64,000 nt of DNA from Amycolatopsis camponoti. Its GTDB lineage: Bacteria > Actinomycetota > Actinomycetes > Mycobacteriales > Pseudonocardiaceae. The notes beneath the pieces are model-generated. The model worked only from the letters and a program-made list of their open reading frames with translations. It did no database searches and was not told the DNA's origin. Each line of letters starts with the position of its first letter. Positions within the stretch are counted from its first letter, which is position 1. A program made the position numbers and the translations under genes. Shown piece after piece: positions 7,400-15,819 of the stretch. The DNA is taken from NCBI RefSeq assembly GCF_902497555.1, contig NZ_CABVGP010000002.1, positions 1,934,501 to 1,998,500 of the forward strand. The letters are read 5' to 3'.

Positions 7400-10300
7400 A
7401 TGTATCCCCAGGCCAGTCTGGACGACGGCGCAGGAGTTCCTTCGCAGCCGTCCTTCCCCGCGCTGGAGAAGCAGGTCCTCGCCTACTGGGAGAGCGACCG
7501 GACGTTCCAGGCGAGCATCGACGCCCGGCCCGCGGGTGAGCACGGCGACAACGAGTACGTCTTCTACGACGGCCCGCCGTTCGCCAACGGCCTGCCGCAC
7601 TACGGTCACCTCCTCACCGGGTACGTCAAGGACCTGGTGCCGCGCTACCAGACGATGAAGGGCCGCAAGGTCGAGCGCCGCTTCGGCTGGGACACCCACG
7701 GCCTGCCCGCCGAGCTCGAGGCCATGCGCCAGCTCGGCATCACCGAGACGTCCGAGATCGAAGAGATGGGCATCGCGAAGTTCAACGCGGCTTCGCAGGA
7801 GTCCGTGCTGCGCTACACCGACGAGTGGCGCGACTACGTCACCCGCCAGGCCCGCTGGGTCGACTTCGACAACGACTACAAGACCCTCGACGTCACGTAC
7901 ATGGAGTCGGTGCTCTGGGCCTTCAAACGCCTGTGGGACAAGGGACTCGTCTACGAGGGCTACCGCGTCCTGCCGTACTGCTGGCGCGACGCGACGCCGC
8001 TGTCCAACCACGAGCTGGGCATGGACGCCGACGTCTACCGCAACCGCCAGGACCCGGCCGTCACGGTCGGCTTCCGGTTGGAGGGCAACGACAACGACCT
8101 CGACGGCACCTACCTCCTGATCTGGACGACGACGCCGTGGACGCTGCCGTCCAACCTCGCCACGGCCGTGCACCCGGAGGTGCAGTACGTCGTCGTCGAG
8201 CACGACGGCAAGCGGTTCCTGCTCGCCGAAGCGCGGGTCGCCGCGTACGAGCGTGAACTCGGCGAAGAGCCGGCCGTCGTCGCGCGCTACACCGGCGCCG
8301 AGCTGCTCGGAACCCGTTACGCCCCACCGTTCCCGTATTTCACCGGCACCGAAAACGCGCACCAGGTGCTGGCCGCCGACTACGTCACGACCGACGACGG
8401 CACCGGGATCGTCCACATCGCCCCGGCCTACGGCGCCGACGACAAGGTGGTCACCGACGCCGCCGGCATCCCGCCGGTCACGCCGGTCGACGCGCACGGC
8501 AAGTTCGACGCGACCGTGCCGGACTACGAGGGCCAGCAGGTCTTCGACGCCAACCCGAACATCGTGCGGGACCTCAAGAACGGCACGGGTTCCGCGGGGC
8601 AGCAGGGCGCCGTGCTGCTGCGCCACGAGACCTACGACCACTCCTACCCGCACTGCTGGCGCTGCCGGAACCCGCTGATCTACCGCGCGGTCTCGTCGTG
8701 GTTCGTCGCGGTGACGCAGTTCAAGGACCGGATGGTCGAGCTCAACCAGCAGATCACCTGGTACCCGGAGAACGTCAAGGACGGCCAGTTCGGGAAGTGG
8801 CTGGAGAACGCCATCGACTGGTCGATCTCCCGCAACCGGTACTTCGGCACGCCGATCCCGGTGTGGCAGTCCGACGACCCGGAGTACCCGCGCACCGACG
8901 TCTACGGCTCGCTCGACGAGCTGGAGGCCGACTTCGGGGTCCGGCTGGACAACCTGCACCGGCCCTACATCGACGAGCTGACCCGGCCGAACCCGGACGA
9001 CCCGACCGGCAAGTCGACGATGCGCCGCGTGCCGGACGTCCTCGACGTCTGGTTCGACTCGGGCTCGATGCCCTACGCCCAGGTGCACTACCCGTTCGAG
9101 AACGCCGACTGGTTCGAGCACCACTACCCGAGCGACTTCATCGTCGAGTACATCGGGCAGACCCGCGGCTGGTTCTACCTGCTGCACGTGCTCGCGACGG
9201 CGCTGTTCGACCGGCCGGCGTTCCGCGCCTGCGTCGCGCACGGCATCGTGCTGGGCTCGGACGGCGCGAAGATGTCGAAGTCGCTGCGCAACTACCCGGA
9301 CGTCAACGAGGTCTTCGAGCGCGACGGCTCCGACGCCATGCGCTGGTACCTCATGTCGAGCCCGATCCTGCGCGGCGGCAACCTGGTCGTCACCGACAAG
9401 GGCATCCGCGACGCCGTCCGCCAGGCCGTGCTGCCGCTGTGGAACTCGTACTACTTCCTCGCGCTGTACGCGAACGCCGAAGGCGTGGAAGGCAAGTGGC
9501 GCACGGACTCGCCGAACGTGCTCGACCGGTACGTGCTGGCGAAGACGCACGAGCTCGTCACCGACGTCGAGTACGCGATGGACCAGTACGACGTCGCGGG
9601 GGCGTGCCAGACCGTGCGGGACTTCCTCGAGGTCCTCACGAACTGGTACGTCCGGCGCTCCCGGGAGCGCTTCTGGGCCGGCGACCGGGACGCGATCGAC
9701 ACGCTGCACACCGTCCTGGAGGTGACGTCGCGGGTCGCGGCGCCGCTGCTGCCGCTGACCACCGAGGTCGTCTGGCGCGGGCTCACGGGCGGCCGCTCGG
9801 TGCACCTCACCGACTGGCCGAACGCGCTCGACCTGCCGGCCGACGCGGCGCTGGTCACCGCGATGGACCGGGTGCGGCAGGTGGCGTCGTCGGCGCTGTC
9901 GCTGCGGAAGGCGAACAAGCTGCGCGTGCGGCTGCCGCTGTCGTCGCTGGTCGTGGCGGCCGGCGACGCCGACTCGATGGCGCCCTTCGCGGACATCCTG
10001 CGGGACGAGGTGAACGTCAAGGCGGTCGAGCTGACCACCGACGTCGCCGCGCACGGCGGGTTCGAGGTCGCGGTCAACGCGCGGGCGGCGGGCCCCCGCC
10101 TGGGCAAGGACGTCCAGACGGTGATCAAGGCCGTCAAGGCGGGTGACTGGTCGCTGCGGGGCGACGTCGTCGTCGCGGCCGGGATCAGCCTGCGGGAAGG
10201 CGAGTTCGAACGCCGGCTGGTCGCCAAGAGCGGCGGGGCGGCGGCGGAGCTGCCCGGCGGGTCCGGGCTGGTGCTGATCGACACCGAGGTGACGCCGGAG

Positions 10301-10558
10301 CTGGCGGCGGAAGGCCTGGTCCGCGACCTGGTCCGGGTCGTGCAGCAGGCCCGCCGTGACGCCGGGCTCGACGTCGCCGACCGAATCGCGCTGACCGTGG
10401 ACGCGCCGGCCGACGTGGTCGAAGCGGCCCGGACGCACCAGGACTTCCTGGCGTCGGAGACGCTGGCGACGTCGGTGACCCACGCCCCGGTGGCCGACGG
10501 CTCGGCCGGCACCGTCGGCGACGGCACGAAGGTGACGGTTTCGGTCGTAAAAGCCTGA
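7400..10558 (+). CDS. ileS: Isoleucyl-tRNA synthetase, eukaryote-like type
   Basis: 1052 residues; charges tRNA-Ile. HIGH motif as HYGH at 67-70 in [19 protein letters not shown] at 624-628, editing domain between them, and a long C-terminal anticodon-binding part. The [19 protein letters not shown] block and the overall length are those of the eukaryote-like (type 2) enzymes used by mycobacteria and relatives, which are often insensitive to mupirocin; that phenotype is inference. ATG 7400 follows GAGGAG at 7387-7392. Expression should rise when isoleucyl-tRNA is short through the T-box upstream. Confidence 0.97.
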   Translation: MYPQASLDDGAGVPSQPSFPALEKQVLAYWESDRTFQASIDARPAGEHGDNEYVFYDGPPFANGLPHYGHLLTGYVKDLVPRYQTMKGRKVERRFGWDTHGLPAELEAMRQLGITETSEIEEMGIAKFNAASQESVLRYTDEWRDYVTRQARWVDFDNDYKTLDVTYMESVLWAFKRLWDKGLVYEGYRVLPYCWRDATPLSNHELGMDADVYRNRQDPAVTVGFRLEGNDNDLDGTYLLIWTTTPWTLPSNLATAVHPEVQYVVVEHDGKRFLLAEARVAAYERELGEEPAVVARYTGAELLGTRYAPPFPYFTGTENAHQVLAADYVTTDDGTGIVHIAPAYGADDKVVTDAAGIPPVTPVDAHGKFDATVPDYEGQQVFDANPNIVRDLKNGTGSAGQQGAVLLRHETYDHSYPHCWRCRNPLIYRAVSSWFVAVTQFKDRMVELNQQITWYPENVKDGQFGKWLENAIDWSISRNRYFGTPIPVWQSDDPEYPRTDVYGSLDELEADFGVRLDNLHRPYIDELTRPNPDDPTGKSTMRRVPDVLDVWFDSGSMPYAQVHYPFENADWFEHHYPSDFIVEYIGQTRGWFYLLHVLATALFDRPAFRACVAHGIVLGSDGAKMSKSLRNYPDVNEVFERDGSDAMRWYLMSSPILRGGNLVVTDKGIRDAVRQAVLPLWNSYYFLALYANAEGVEGKWRTDSPNVLDRYVLAKTHELVTDVEYAMDQYDVAGACQTVRDFLEVLTNWYVRRSRERFWAGDRDAIDTLHTVLEVTSRVAAPLLPLTTEVVWRGLTGGRSVHLTDWPNALDLPADAALVTAMDRVRQVASSALSLRKANKLRVRLPLSSLVVAAGDADSMAPFADILRDEVNVKAVELTTDVAAHGGFEVAVNARAAGPRLGKDVQTVIKAVKAGDWSLRGDVVVAAGISLREGEFERRLVAKSGGAAAELPGGSGLVLIDTEVTPELAAEGLVRDLVRVVQQARRDAGLDVADRIALTVDAPADVVEAARTHQDFLASETLATSVTHAPVADGSAGTVGDGTKVTVSVVKA

Positions 10559-10565
10559 CCGGCTG

Positions 10566-10602
10566 TCGTGGGTGACCGGTAAGATCGGCCGGTCACCCAC
10601 GA
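10566..10602 (+). terminator. Hairpin after ileS, with a -10-like box in its loop
   Basis: Perfect 14-bp stem (TCGTGGGTGACCGG 10566-10579 with CCGGTCACCCACGA 10589-10602) and a 9-nt loop TAAGATCGG. No T run. The loop holds TAAGAT, 19 bp after CTGACC at 10555-10560, so a promoter for the next gene may be nested in the terminator. Confidence 0.7.
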
Positions 10603-10636
10603 CGGTGGCGGTTCCTTGGGGGAGGGGTACGCGGAA

Positions 10637-12259
10637 ATGAGTCCTGCGAGAAGACGGGGCATCCTGATCGGCGGCGCGCTGCTCGTCGTCGTGGTCGTGG
10701 CGGCGGCGTTCTTCCTGCTGAACGGCGGGGGATCGACACCCGAGGCGGAAGCCGGGGCCACCAGCGTCGAGAGCCCGGGCGCGATCGACCCGCACTCGGC
10801 CATCACCGAGTACCTGCAGGACGTGTCCGAGAACAACCCGGACGCCGCGAGCCGGCTGACCGACGCCGCCCCGGCGGCCGCGGTGGCCCTGCGGGACGCG
10901 CGGAACACGCTGAACCCGTCGTCGGTCGTGGCCAAGCTGACCGTCCTGCAGCCGACCCCGGCCGGCGCCCAGCGGACCGGCGGGACGTTCAGCATGGCGT
11001 GGACGTTGAAGCCGGGCACCTGGACTTACGACGTGCCGTTCGAGCTGACCCAGGCCGGCGGCAAGTGGCTCGTGCACTGGGCGCCGTCGCTGCTGCACCC
11101 GAAGCTGGAGGCGGGGCAGCGGCTGGTGGTCAGCACGGCGGTGCAGGACACGACGGCGGTGGCCGACCGCGACGGCAAGCCGCTGCTCGTCAGCGGGGCC
11201 CAGGGCCTGCGGACGGTGCCGGGCAACCCCGCTCCGCTGCTGCACTCGGCGCTGGGCGGGCAGGTCACGGCGGCGGCCGGGGGCGGTTTCGCCGTCGAGC
11301 GCGTCGACACCGCAGGCAAGAACGTGGAGACGCTGTTCGGCAAGGCCGACGGCGACGCGAAGCCGCTGACGTCGAGCCTGAGCCTGGCCGCGCAGAACTC
11401 CGCACAGGCCGCGGTGGACGGCTACACCGCGGGCTCGGCGATGATGGTCGCGCTCGACACGGCGTCGGGCGACATCCTGGCCGTCGCGCAGAACTCCGCC
11501 GCCGGGCAGTCGCCCAAGGCCCTCAGCGGCCTGTACGAGCCGGGATCGTCGTTCAAGATCGCGACGTCGGTCGCCGCGATCCAGCAGAGCGGGCTCAAGG
11601 CGGCCTCACCCGTCGACTGCCCCGGTGTCGCGACGGTCGGCACGCGCACGGTCAAGAACGAGGGCTTCGAGCTGGGCGCGACGAACTTGCAGACGGCGTT
11701 CGCGCGGTCGTGCAACACGACGTTCGGGCAGCTCGCGCTGGACCTGCCGGCCGACGGGCTGGTGAAAGCCGCGAACGAGCTGGGCCTCAACGCCGACTAC
11801 GAGATCCCGGGGATCGACACCGAGCTGGGCAAGGTCGAGCCGGCGGCGAGCAAGGACGAGCAGGTCGAAGACGGGTTCGGCCAGGGCCGGATCCAGGCGA
11901 GCTGCCTCGGCGGCGCGCTGATGGCGGCCACGGTGGCGTCCGGCAAGGCGATCACGCCGCGGCTGTGGCACGACCTGAAGACGACGGTCGTCAAGGGCTA
12001 CTCGCCGCCACCCGCCGCGGTGCTCGGCCAGGTCCGGACGATGATGCGCGCGGTGGTGACGAGCGGAACGGCCCGCGGTGCCGCGGGTGCGGGCGAGGTG
12101 TTCGGCAAGACGGGCACGGCCCAGTTCGGCGACGGTTCTCAAGCCACCGGCTGGTTCGTCGGGTACCGCGGGACCGTGGCGTTCGCGGTGCTCCTGGAGG
12201 ACTCGAACGACTCGGGCCCGGCAGTCACCCTGGCCGCCAAGTTCCTGAAAGCCCTCTGA
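10637..12259 (+). CDS. Penicillin-binding protein with MecA_N-type N-terminal domain
   Basis: 540 residues, a transpeptidase that cross-links peptidoglycan on the outer face of the membrane. One N-terminal helix at about 9-29 anchors it. Residues about 50-165 are an NTF2-like MecA_N domain (ITEYLQDVSENNPDAASRL...WTLKPGTWTYDVPFELTQ). The penicillin-binding motifs are Ser304-Ser-Phe-Lys307 (SxxK), Ser358-Cys-Asn360 (SxN) and Lys491-Thr-Gly493. It resembles the mycobacterial lipoprotein Rv2864c but has no lipobox. ATG 10637 with GGGGGAGGGG upstream is preferred over an in-frame TTG at 10616. No glycosyltransferase domain is present, so it works with a separate glycan polymerase. Confidence 0.9.
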   Translation: MSPARRRGILIGGALLVVVVVAAAFFLLNGGGSTPEAEAGATSVESPGAIDPHSAITEYLQDVSENNPDAASRLTDAAPAAAVALRDARNTLNPSSVVAKLTVLQPTPAGAQRTGGTFSMAWTLKPGTWTYDVPFELTQAGGKWLVHWAPSLLHPKLEAGQRLVVSTAVQDTTAVADRDGKPLLVSGAQGLRTVPGNPAPLLHSALGGQVTAAAGGGFAVERVDTAGKNVETLFGKADGDAKPLTSSLSLAAQNSAQAAVDGYTAGSAMMVALDTASGDILAVAQNSAAGQSPKALSGLYEPGSSFKIATSVAAIQQSGLKAASPVDCPGVATVGTRTVKNEGFELGATNLQTAFARSCNTTFGQLALDLPADGLVKAANELGLNADYEIPGIDTELGKVEPAASKDEQVEDGFGQGRIQASCLGGALMAATVASGKAITPRLWHDLKTTVVKGYSPPPAAVLGQVRTMMRAVVTSGTARGAAGAGEVFGKTGTAQFGDGSQATGWFVGYRGTVAFAVLLEDSNDSGPAVTLAAKFLKAL

Positions 12260-12272
12260 CCCGCACCCGCCC

Positions 12273-12427
12273 GGACGACACGCGCACCTGCACGGACGAC
12301 ACGCGCACCTGCCCGGACGACACGCGTACGCCGATGGACGACACGCCGGGCCTCGGTCGTGTCGTCCGCCCGGGTACGTGTGTCGGCCAGCTGTGTACGC
12401 GTGTCGGGCTGGGTGCGGGTGTTGTCC
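12273..12427. repeat. Mirrored 4+4 array of 21-nt-spaced repeats
   Basis: Four direct units begin GGACGACACG at 12273, 12294, 12315 and 12336, the first two differing only in their last bases. They are followed by reverse-complement cores GTGTCG at 12359, 12380 and 12401 and a decayed TTGTCC at 12422, again 21 nt apart. The inner units can fold into a 10-bp hairpin (12336-12345 with 12358-12367). The array starts 13 nt after the penicillin-binding protein's stop. The remaining 50 nt up to the next gene hold its promoter. Constant short units without unique 30-nt spacers rule out CRISPR. Confidence 0.85.
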
Positions 12428-12476
12428 GTGCGAAGGTTCGGCCGCGGGCGAAGTCCCGCCGCCGTACCGTGGGCGG

Positions 12477-13223
12477 ATGGAGACGATCGCTCTCGCCGAG
12501 GTCGCCGCGGTGCTCGCCGACCCGAGCCGCGCCACCATGTGCCTCGCCCTGCTCGACGGGCGGGCGTGGACCGTCGGCGAGCTGGCCAAGGCGGCCGGGA
12601 TCGCGCTCTCCACGGCCAGTGAGCACGTCACCCGCCTGGTCGACGCCGGGTTCGTCGCCCGGGTCAAGCAGGGCCGGGCCAGCTACGTCCGGATCGCCGA
12701 CCCGCGCGTCGCCGAGCTGATCGAGCACCTGGCCCAGCACGCTGTGACATCCGGGGCGCTGCCCCGGGCCGGGGGCTCCGCCACCCGGAGCCCCCGACGA
12801 ACGGGCGGGCACCGGCCGGTGACCGGGCTGAAGTCCTCGTTGCGGGTGAAGCGGCTCGGGTTCGCGCGGACCTGTTACGACCACCTCGCCGGCGTGCTCG
12901 GTGTCGCCGTCCGCGACGGCATGCTGGCCGCCGGCCTGGTCGACGCCGACGGCGGGCTGGCGCTGACCGGCCGCGGCCGCGAGGTGCTGGCCGAGCTCGG
13001 CGTCCCGGTCGCGACCGGGCGGCGGTCGCCGCTGCGCGACTGTCTGGATTGGACGGAGCGGCGCGACCACCTGGCCGGGGCCGTGCCCGCGGCGTTGCTC
13101 GAGCGCGCGGTCGCCGCCGGCTGGGTCGGCCGCGACGGGCATCGCGCGGTGAAGGTGTTTCCGGCGGCGGAGAAGCCGTTCGCGGCGCTCGGTGTCGACC
13201 TCGCCGCGCTCGGTGGGCCTTAA
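12477..13223 (+). CDS. ArsR-family transcriptional regulator
   Basis: 248 residues. Winged helix-turn-helix at about 5-85 (LAEVAAVLADPSRATMCLALLDGRAWTVGELAKAAG, then STASEHVTRLVDAGFVARVKQGRASYVRI). The C-terminal half carries the RTCYDHLAGVLGVAVRDGML block seen in a common actinobacterial ArsR subfamily without metal-site cysteines, so it is unlikely to be a metal sensor. The ligand is unknown. ATG 12477 starts the family N-terminus METIALAEVAAVLAD; the frame extends upstream only through the repeat array. It may act on itself or on the antiporter downstream. Confidence 0.82.
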   Translation: METIALAEVAAVLADPSRATMCLALLDGRAWTVGELAKAAGIALSTASEHVTRLVDAGFVARVKQGRASYVRIADPRVAELIEHLAQHAVTSGALPRAGGSATRSPRRTGGHRPVTGLKSSLRVKRLGFARTCYDHLAGVLGVAVRDGMLAAGLVDADGGLALTGRGREVLAELGVPVATGRRSPLRDCLDWTERRDHLAGAVPAALLERAVAAGWVGRDGHRAVKVFPAAEKPFAALGVDLAALGGP

Positions 13224-13318
13224 CACACCACGCCCTCGGCGCGCCCCAGCGGTACACGAAGGAGTTAACTCGACCGCTTCACTATTCTGAGGGCCCACGG
13301 CACTCGGAGGGAGGCGGC

Positions 13319-14797
13319 ATGGACCAGCTCCCCCTGCTGCTCGGCGTCGGTGGTGTCGTGCTGCTCGCCTCCGTGCTCGCCGTGCGCGTGTCGATCCGGT
13401 TGGGCCTGCCTTCGCTGCTGCTCTACCTCGCGATCGGTGTGCTGCTGGGCGAAGCCGGCTTCGGCATCCGGTTCGACAACCCCGAGCTGACCCAGTCGCT
13501 CGGCCTCGCCGCGCTCGTCATGATCCTCGCCGAAGGCGGGCTGACGACGCGCTGGTCGGCGGTGAAACCCGCGCTGGGCATCGGTATCGCACTGTCCACT
13601 GTGGCCGTTGTGGTGAGCGTCGCGGTCACCGGCGCCGCCCTGCACTGGCTGCTGGGCCTCGACTGGCGGTTCGCGCTGCTCTGGGGCGCGGTGCTCGCCT
13701 CGACCGACGCGGCCGCGGTGTTCTCGGTGCTGCGCTCGGCCGGGATCGGCAAACGGCTCACCGGGGCGCTGGAGCTGGAGTCGGGCATCAACGACGCGCC
13801 GGCGTACATCGCCGTCGTGGTGCTGGCCGAAGGCGCCACTGTGGACTGGACGCTGCCGCTGCTGGTCGTCTACGAGCTCGGGGCGGGCCTGGCGATCGGG
13901 CTCGCCTTCGGCTGGCTCGGCGGGATCGCGCTGCGCCGCGCCGCGCTGCCGGCGACCGGGCTCTACCCGCTCGCCACGGTCGCGGTGTGCGTCGTCGCCT
14001 ACTCGTCCGGGCAGCTGCTGCACGCGTCCGGGCTGCTCGCCACCTACGTCGCCGCGCTGGTGCTCGGCAACTCGCGGCTGCCGCACCGCTCGGACACGCT
14101 GTCGTTCGCCGAGGGCCTCGGCTGGCTGGCGCAGATCGGGCTGTTCGTGCTGCTCGGCCTGTTCGCCTCGCCGGGCCGGGTGCTCGAGGCGGTGGTGCCG
14201 GGCCTGGTCGCCGGGGCCGTCGTGCTGCTGCTGGCCCGGCCGATCTCGGTCGTGCTGGCGATGCTGCCGTTCCGCCTGCCGTGGCGGGAGCAGGCGTTCC
14301 TGTCGTGGGCCGGGCTGCGCGGCGCGGTGCCGATCGTGCTCGCCATGATCCCGCTGTCGCAGGGGGTGCCCGGCGCGCAACGGCTGGTCAACGCGGTGTT
14401 CGTGCTGGTCATCGTGCTGACGCTGGTCCAGGGGGCGACGCTCGGGCCGCTCGGGCGCTGGCTCGGGCTGGCGAAGAAGTCCGAGCCGCACGAGATCGAA
14501 GTCGACTCCGCGCCGCTGGACGAGCTGGGTGCCGAACTGCTGCAGGTCCGCATCCAGCCCGGGTCGAAGCTGCACGGCGTGTACCTGTCGGAGCTGCGGC
14601 TGCCGGTCGGTGCGACGGTCAGCCTGCTCGTGCGCGAAGGCGCCGGCTTCACCCCGCAGAAGACCAGCCGGCTGCAGGAGCTGGACCAGCTGCTGGTGGT
14701 CACGACCAGCGAGGTCCGCGACTCCGTCGAGCGCCGGCTCCGCGCGGTGGACCGGGCCGGCCGCCTGGCCCGCTGGAAGGGCGAGTCCGGCCGCTGA
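13319..14797 (+). CDS. Potassium/proton antiporter, CPA1 family with RCK_C domain
   Basis: 492 residues. About 12 transmembrane helices fill residues 1-390; the fourth to fifth segment carries LWGAVLASTDAAAVFSVLR and ESGINDAPAYIAVVV, the NhaP2-type ion-binding region with its conserved aspartates. A cytosolic TrkA-C/RCK_C domain at about 410-485 (ELGAELLQVRIQPGSKLHGVYLSELRLP) probably gates transport with a nucleotide or cation. It exchanges K+ or Na+ for H+ at the membrane. GGAGGGAGG at 13306-13314 is the ribosome site. A hairpin follows the stop. Confidence 0.9.
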   Translation: MDQLPLLLGVGGVVLLASVLAVRVSIRLGLPSLLLYLAIGVLLGEAGFGIRFDNPELTQSLGLAALVMILAEGGLTTRWSAVKPALGIGIALSTVAVVVSVAVTGAALHWLLGLDWRFALLWGAVLASTDAAAVFSVLRSAGIGKRLTGALELESGINDAPAYIAVVVLAEGATVDWTLPLLVVYELGAGLAIGLAFGWLGGIALRRAALPATGLYPLATVAVCVVAYSSGQLLHASGLLATYVAALVLGNSRLPHRSDTLSFAEGLGWLAQIGLFVLLGLFASPGRVLEAVVPGLVAGAVVLLLARPISVVLAMLPFRLPWREQAFLSWAGLRGAVPIVLAMIPLSQGVPGAQRLVNAVFVLVIVLTLVQGATLGPLGRWLGLAKKSEPHEIEVDSAPLDELGAELLQVRIQPGSKLHGVYLSELRLPVGATVSLLVREGAGFTPQKTSRLQELDQLLVVTTSEVRDSVERRLRAVDRAGRLARWKGESGR

Positions 14798-14802
14798 GCC
14801 GG

Positions 14803-14823
14803 CCGGGGTGGTACTCGCCCCGG
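14803..14823 (+). terminator. Short hairpin after the antiporter
   Basis: CCGGGG at 14803-14808 pairs with CCCCGG at 14818-14823 around a 9-nt loop, 6 nt after the stop. Modest stem, no T run. Confidence 0.45.
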
Positions 14824-14845
14824 TTCACGAAAATCTCACTCGATC

Positions 14846-14875
14846 TTCCCAAGGTTCCCTCTTTTGGCTTACAGT
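14846..14875 (+). promoter_or_regulatory. Candidate promoter of the M23A peptidase gene
   Basis: TTCCCA at 14846-14851 and TACAGT at 14870-14875 with 18 bp between. The stretch 14824-14930 is visibly less GC-rich than its neighbours. Confidence 0.4.
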
Positions 14876-14930
14876 GCGCCCGCATCGACTGGTTCGAATG
14901 GGTGAACATCAAGTCAGAGGAGTACGCACG

Positions 14931-15584
14931 GTGATAAAGCTTCGTCTCGCGGTTCTGCTCGTCGCTGCCACGGCCGGACTCGGGCTGGCCGTCCCCGCCA
15001 CCGCGACCGCCGAAGTGGCTCCGTTTCCGGCGCTCGCCCTGCCGTTCAAAGCCGGTCAGCAGGTCTACTCGGCCGGCATCCACTCCGACGACGGCAGCAC
15101 CGGCGTCAAGAACGCCATCGACTTCAGCCCGGCCGACCGCACCGTGCGCGCGCCGCTGGCCGGCACCGTCCACCTGCAGCACTGCGCGGGCGGCGACTGG
15201 GTGACCATCGACCACGACGGCGGCTGGCGAACCGGGTACTACCACATGGAGGGCATCGAGGTCACCGACGGTGAGCACGTCGAGGCCGGAGCCGAGCTCG
15301 GCTCGACCGGCAACGCGCTCCCGTGCGGCGGCAGCAGCACCGGCGCCCACGTGCACTTCACGCTCTGGACCCTCCCCGGTGCCCCGGCGGCGGCGAACTG
15401 GGACGGCAAGTCGTTCGCCGAGGTCTCGACGGTCGTCGCGGCGGCCAGCGGCGAACCGGTCGACGGGAAGTCGATCGGCGGCTGGCGCTTCACCGCGGGC
15501 GCCGAGCAGTACACCGGCACGGCGACGCACCTCGCCGACAACGCCGTGACGCAGCTCCCGGGACGTTTCCGCGCGAAGCTCTGA
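14931..15584 (+). CDS. Secreted M23A (beta-lytic/LasA-type) metallopeptidase
   Basis: 217 residues. A signal peptide spans about 1-27 (KLRLAVLLVAATAGLGLA, cleavage near ATATA). The zinc site is of the M23A type, not the LytM type: His51 then 12 residues then Asp64 (IHSDDG...NAIDFS), and His142 in the HxH motif GAHVHF, with catalytic His105 (GYYHMEG) and His140. It probably cuts glycine-rich or other cross-bridges in foreign peptidoglycan or in protein, as LasA and beta-lytic protease do. The GTG at 14931 has AGAGGAG 9 nt upstream and gives the signal peptide directly; the frame upstream is a shadow. It stands alone between two hairpin-separated units. Confidence 0.87.
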   Translation: MIKLRLAVLLVAATAGLGLAVPATATAEVAPFPALALPFKAGQQVYSAGIHSDDGSTGVKNAIDFSPADRTVRAPLAGTVHLQHCAGGDWVTIDHDGGWRTGYYHMEGIEVTDGEHVEAGAELGSTGNALPCGGSSTGAHVHFTLWTLPGAPAAANWDGKSFAEVSTVVAAASGEPVDGKSIGGWRFTAGAEQYTGTATHLADNAVTQLPGRFRAKL

Positions 15585-15629
15585 GGTCCTCACGGTGTGT
15601 GAGCGGCGTCTCAGAATGTGAGGCGGGGG

Positions 15630-15659
15630 TTGGCCGGTGGCGGCGTTCTCGGTTACCTT
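15630..15659 (+). promoter_or_regulatory. Promoter of the SAM riboswitch transcript
   Basis: TTGGCC at 15630-15635 and TACCTT at 15654-15659 with 18 bp between; the predicted start near 15666 falls on the first bases of the aptamer. Confidence 0.5.
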
Positions 15660-15665
15660 CTGACT

Positions 15666-15760
15666 CAGGTCATGAGTGCCAGCGTTCAGCCCCGGCTTGC
15701 TGGCCGGCAACCCTCCTACCGCGGTGGGGTGCCCCGGGTGAAGACCGGGCCGGTCGCGCC
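15666..15760 (+). promoter_or_regulatory. SAM-IV / SAM-I-IV type riboswitch
   Basis: The core reads GGTCATGAGTGCCAGCG at 15668-15684, GGCCGGCAACCCTCC at about 15702-15716, GCGGTGGGGTGCCCCGGGTG at 15721-15740 and GACC at 15743-15746. P1 is GGTC with GACC, P2 is GCCAGC with GCTGGC, and the GCCCCGG segments allow the extra pairing of the actinobacterial SAM-IV group. A downstream hairpin near 15776-15798 (GGGGCC-type arms) precedes the ribosome site CCGAGGAGG. When S-adenosylmethionine is plentiful it should shut off the next gene. Class assignment within the SAM clan is by eye. Confidence 0.87.
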
Positions 15761-15819
15761 GTGCGACGGGCAAGCGCGGGCCCCTCGCCGGGGTCCCCCG
15801 GACCGCCGAGGAGGCACCG

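Noticed and set aside
7157..11245. A 1362-codon open frame on the minus strand opposite ileS and the penicillin-binding gene
   Set aside because: It is the mirror of G/C third-position codons; the protein is Arg/Gly/Asp/Val-rich without motifs, and both sense genes are certain.
12273..12427. CRISPR-like appearance of the 21-nt repeats
   Set aside because: Units are too short, there are no constant repeats of 24 nt or more with unique spacers, half of the array is inverted, and there are no cas genes.
13049..13318. N-terminal extension of the antiporter
   Set aside because: The added residues are a shadow of the ArsR gene; GGAGGGAGG supports ATG 13319.
14908..14930. c-di-AMP (ydaO) riboswitch expected before actinobacterial cell-wall hydrolase genes
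   Set aside because: The 133 bp before the M23A gene contain none of the conserved ydaO strings; only a promoter is seen.
15109..15130. M23 peptidase first seemed to lack the first zinc histidine (KNAID instead of HxxxD)
   Set aside because: In M23A enzymes the His lies 13 residues before the Asp; His51 and Asp64 fit exactly, so the site is complete.
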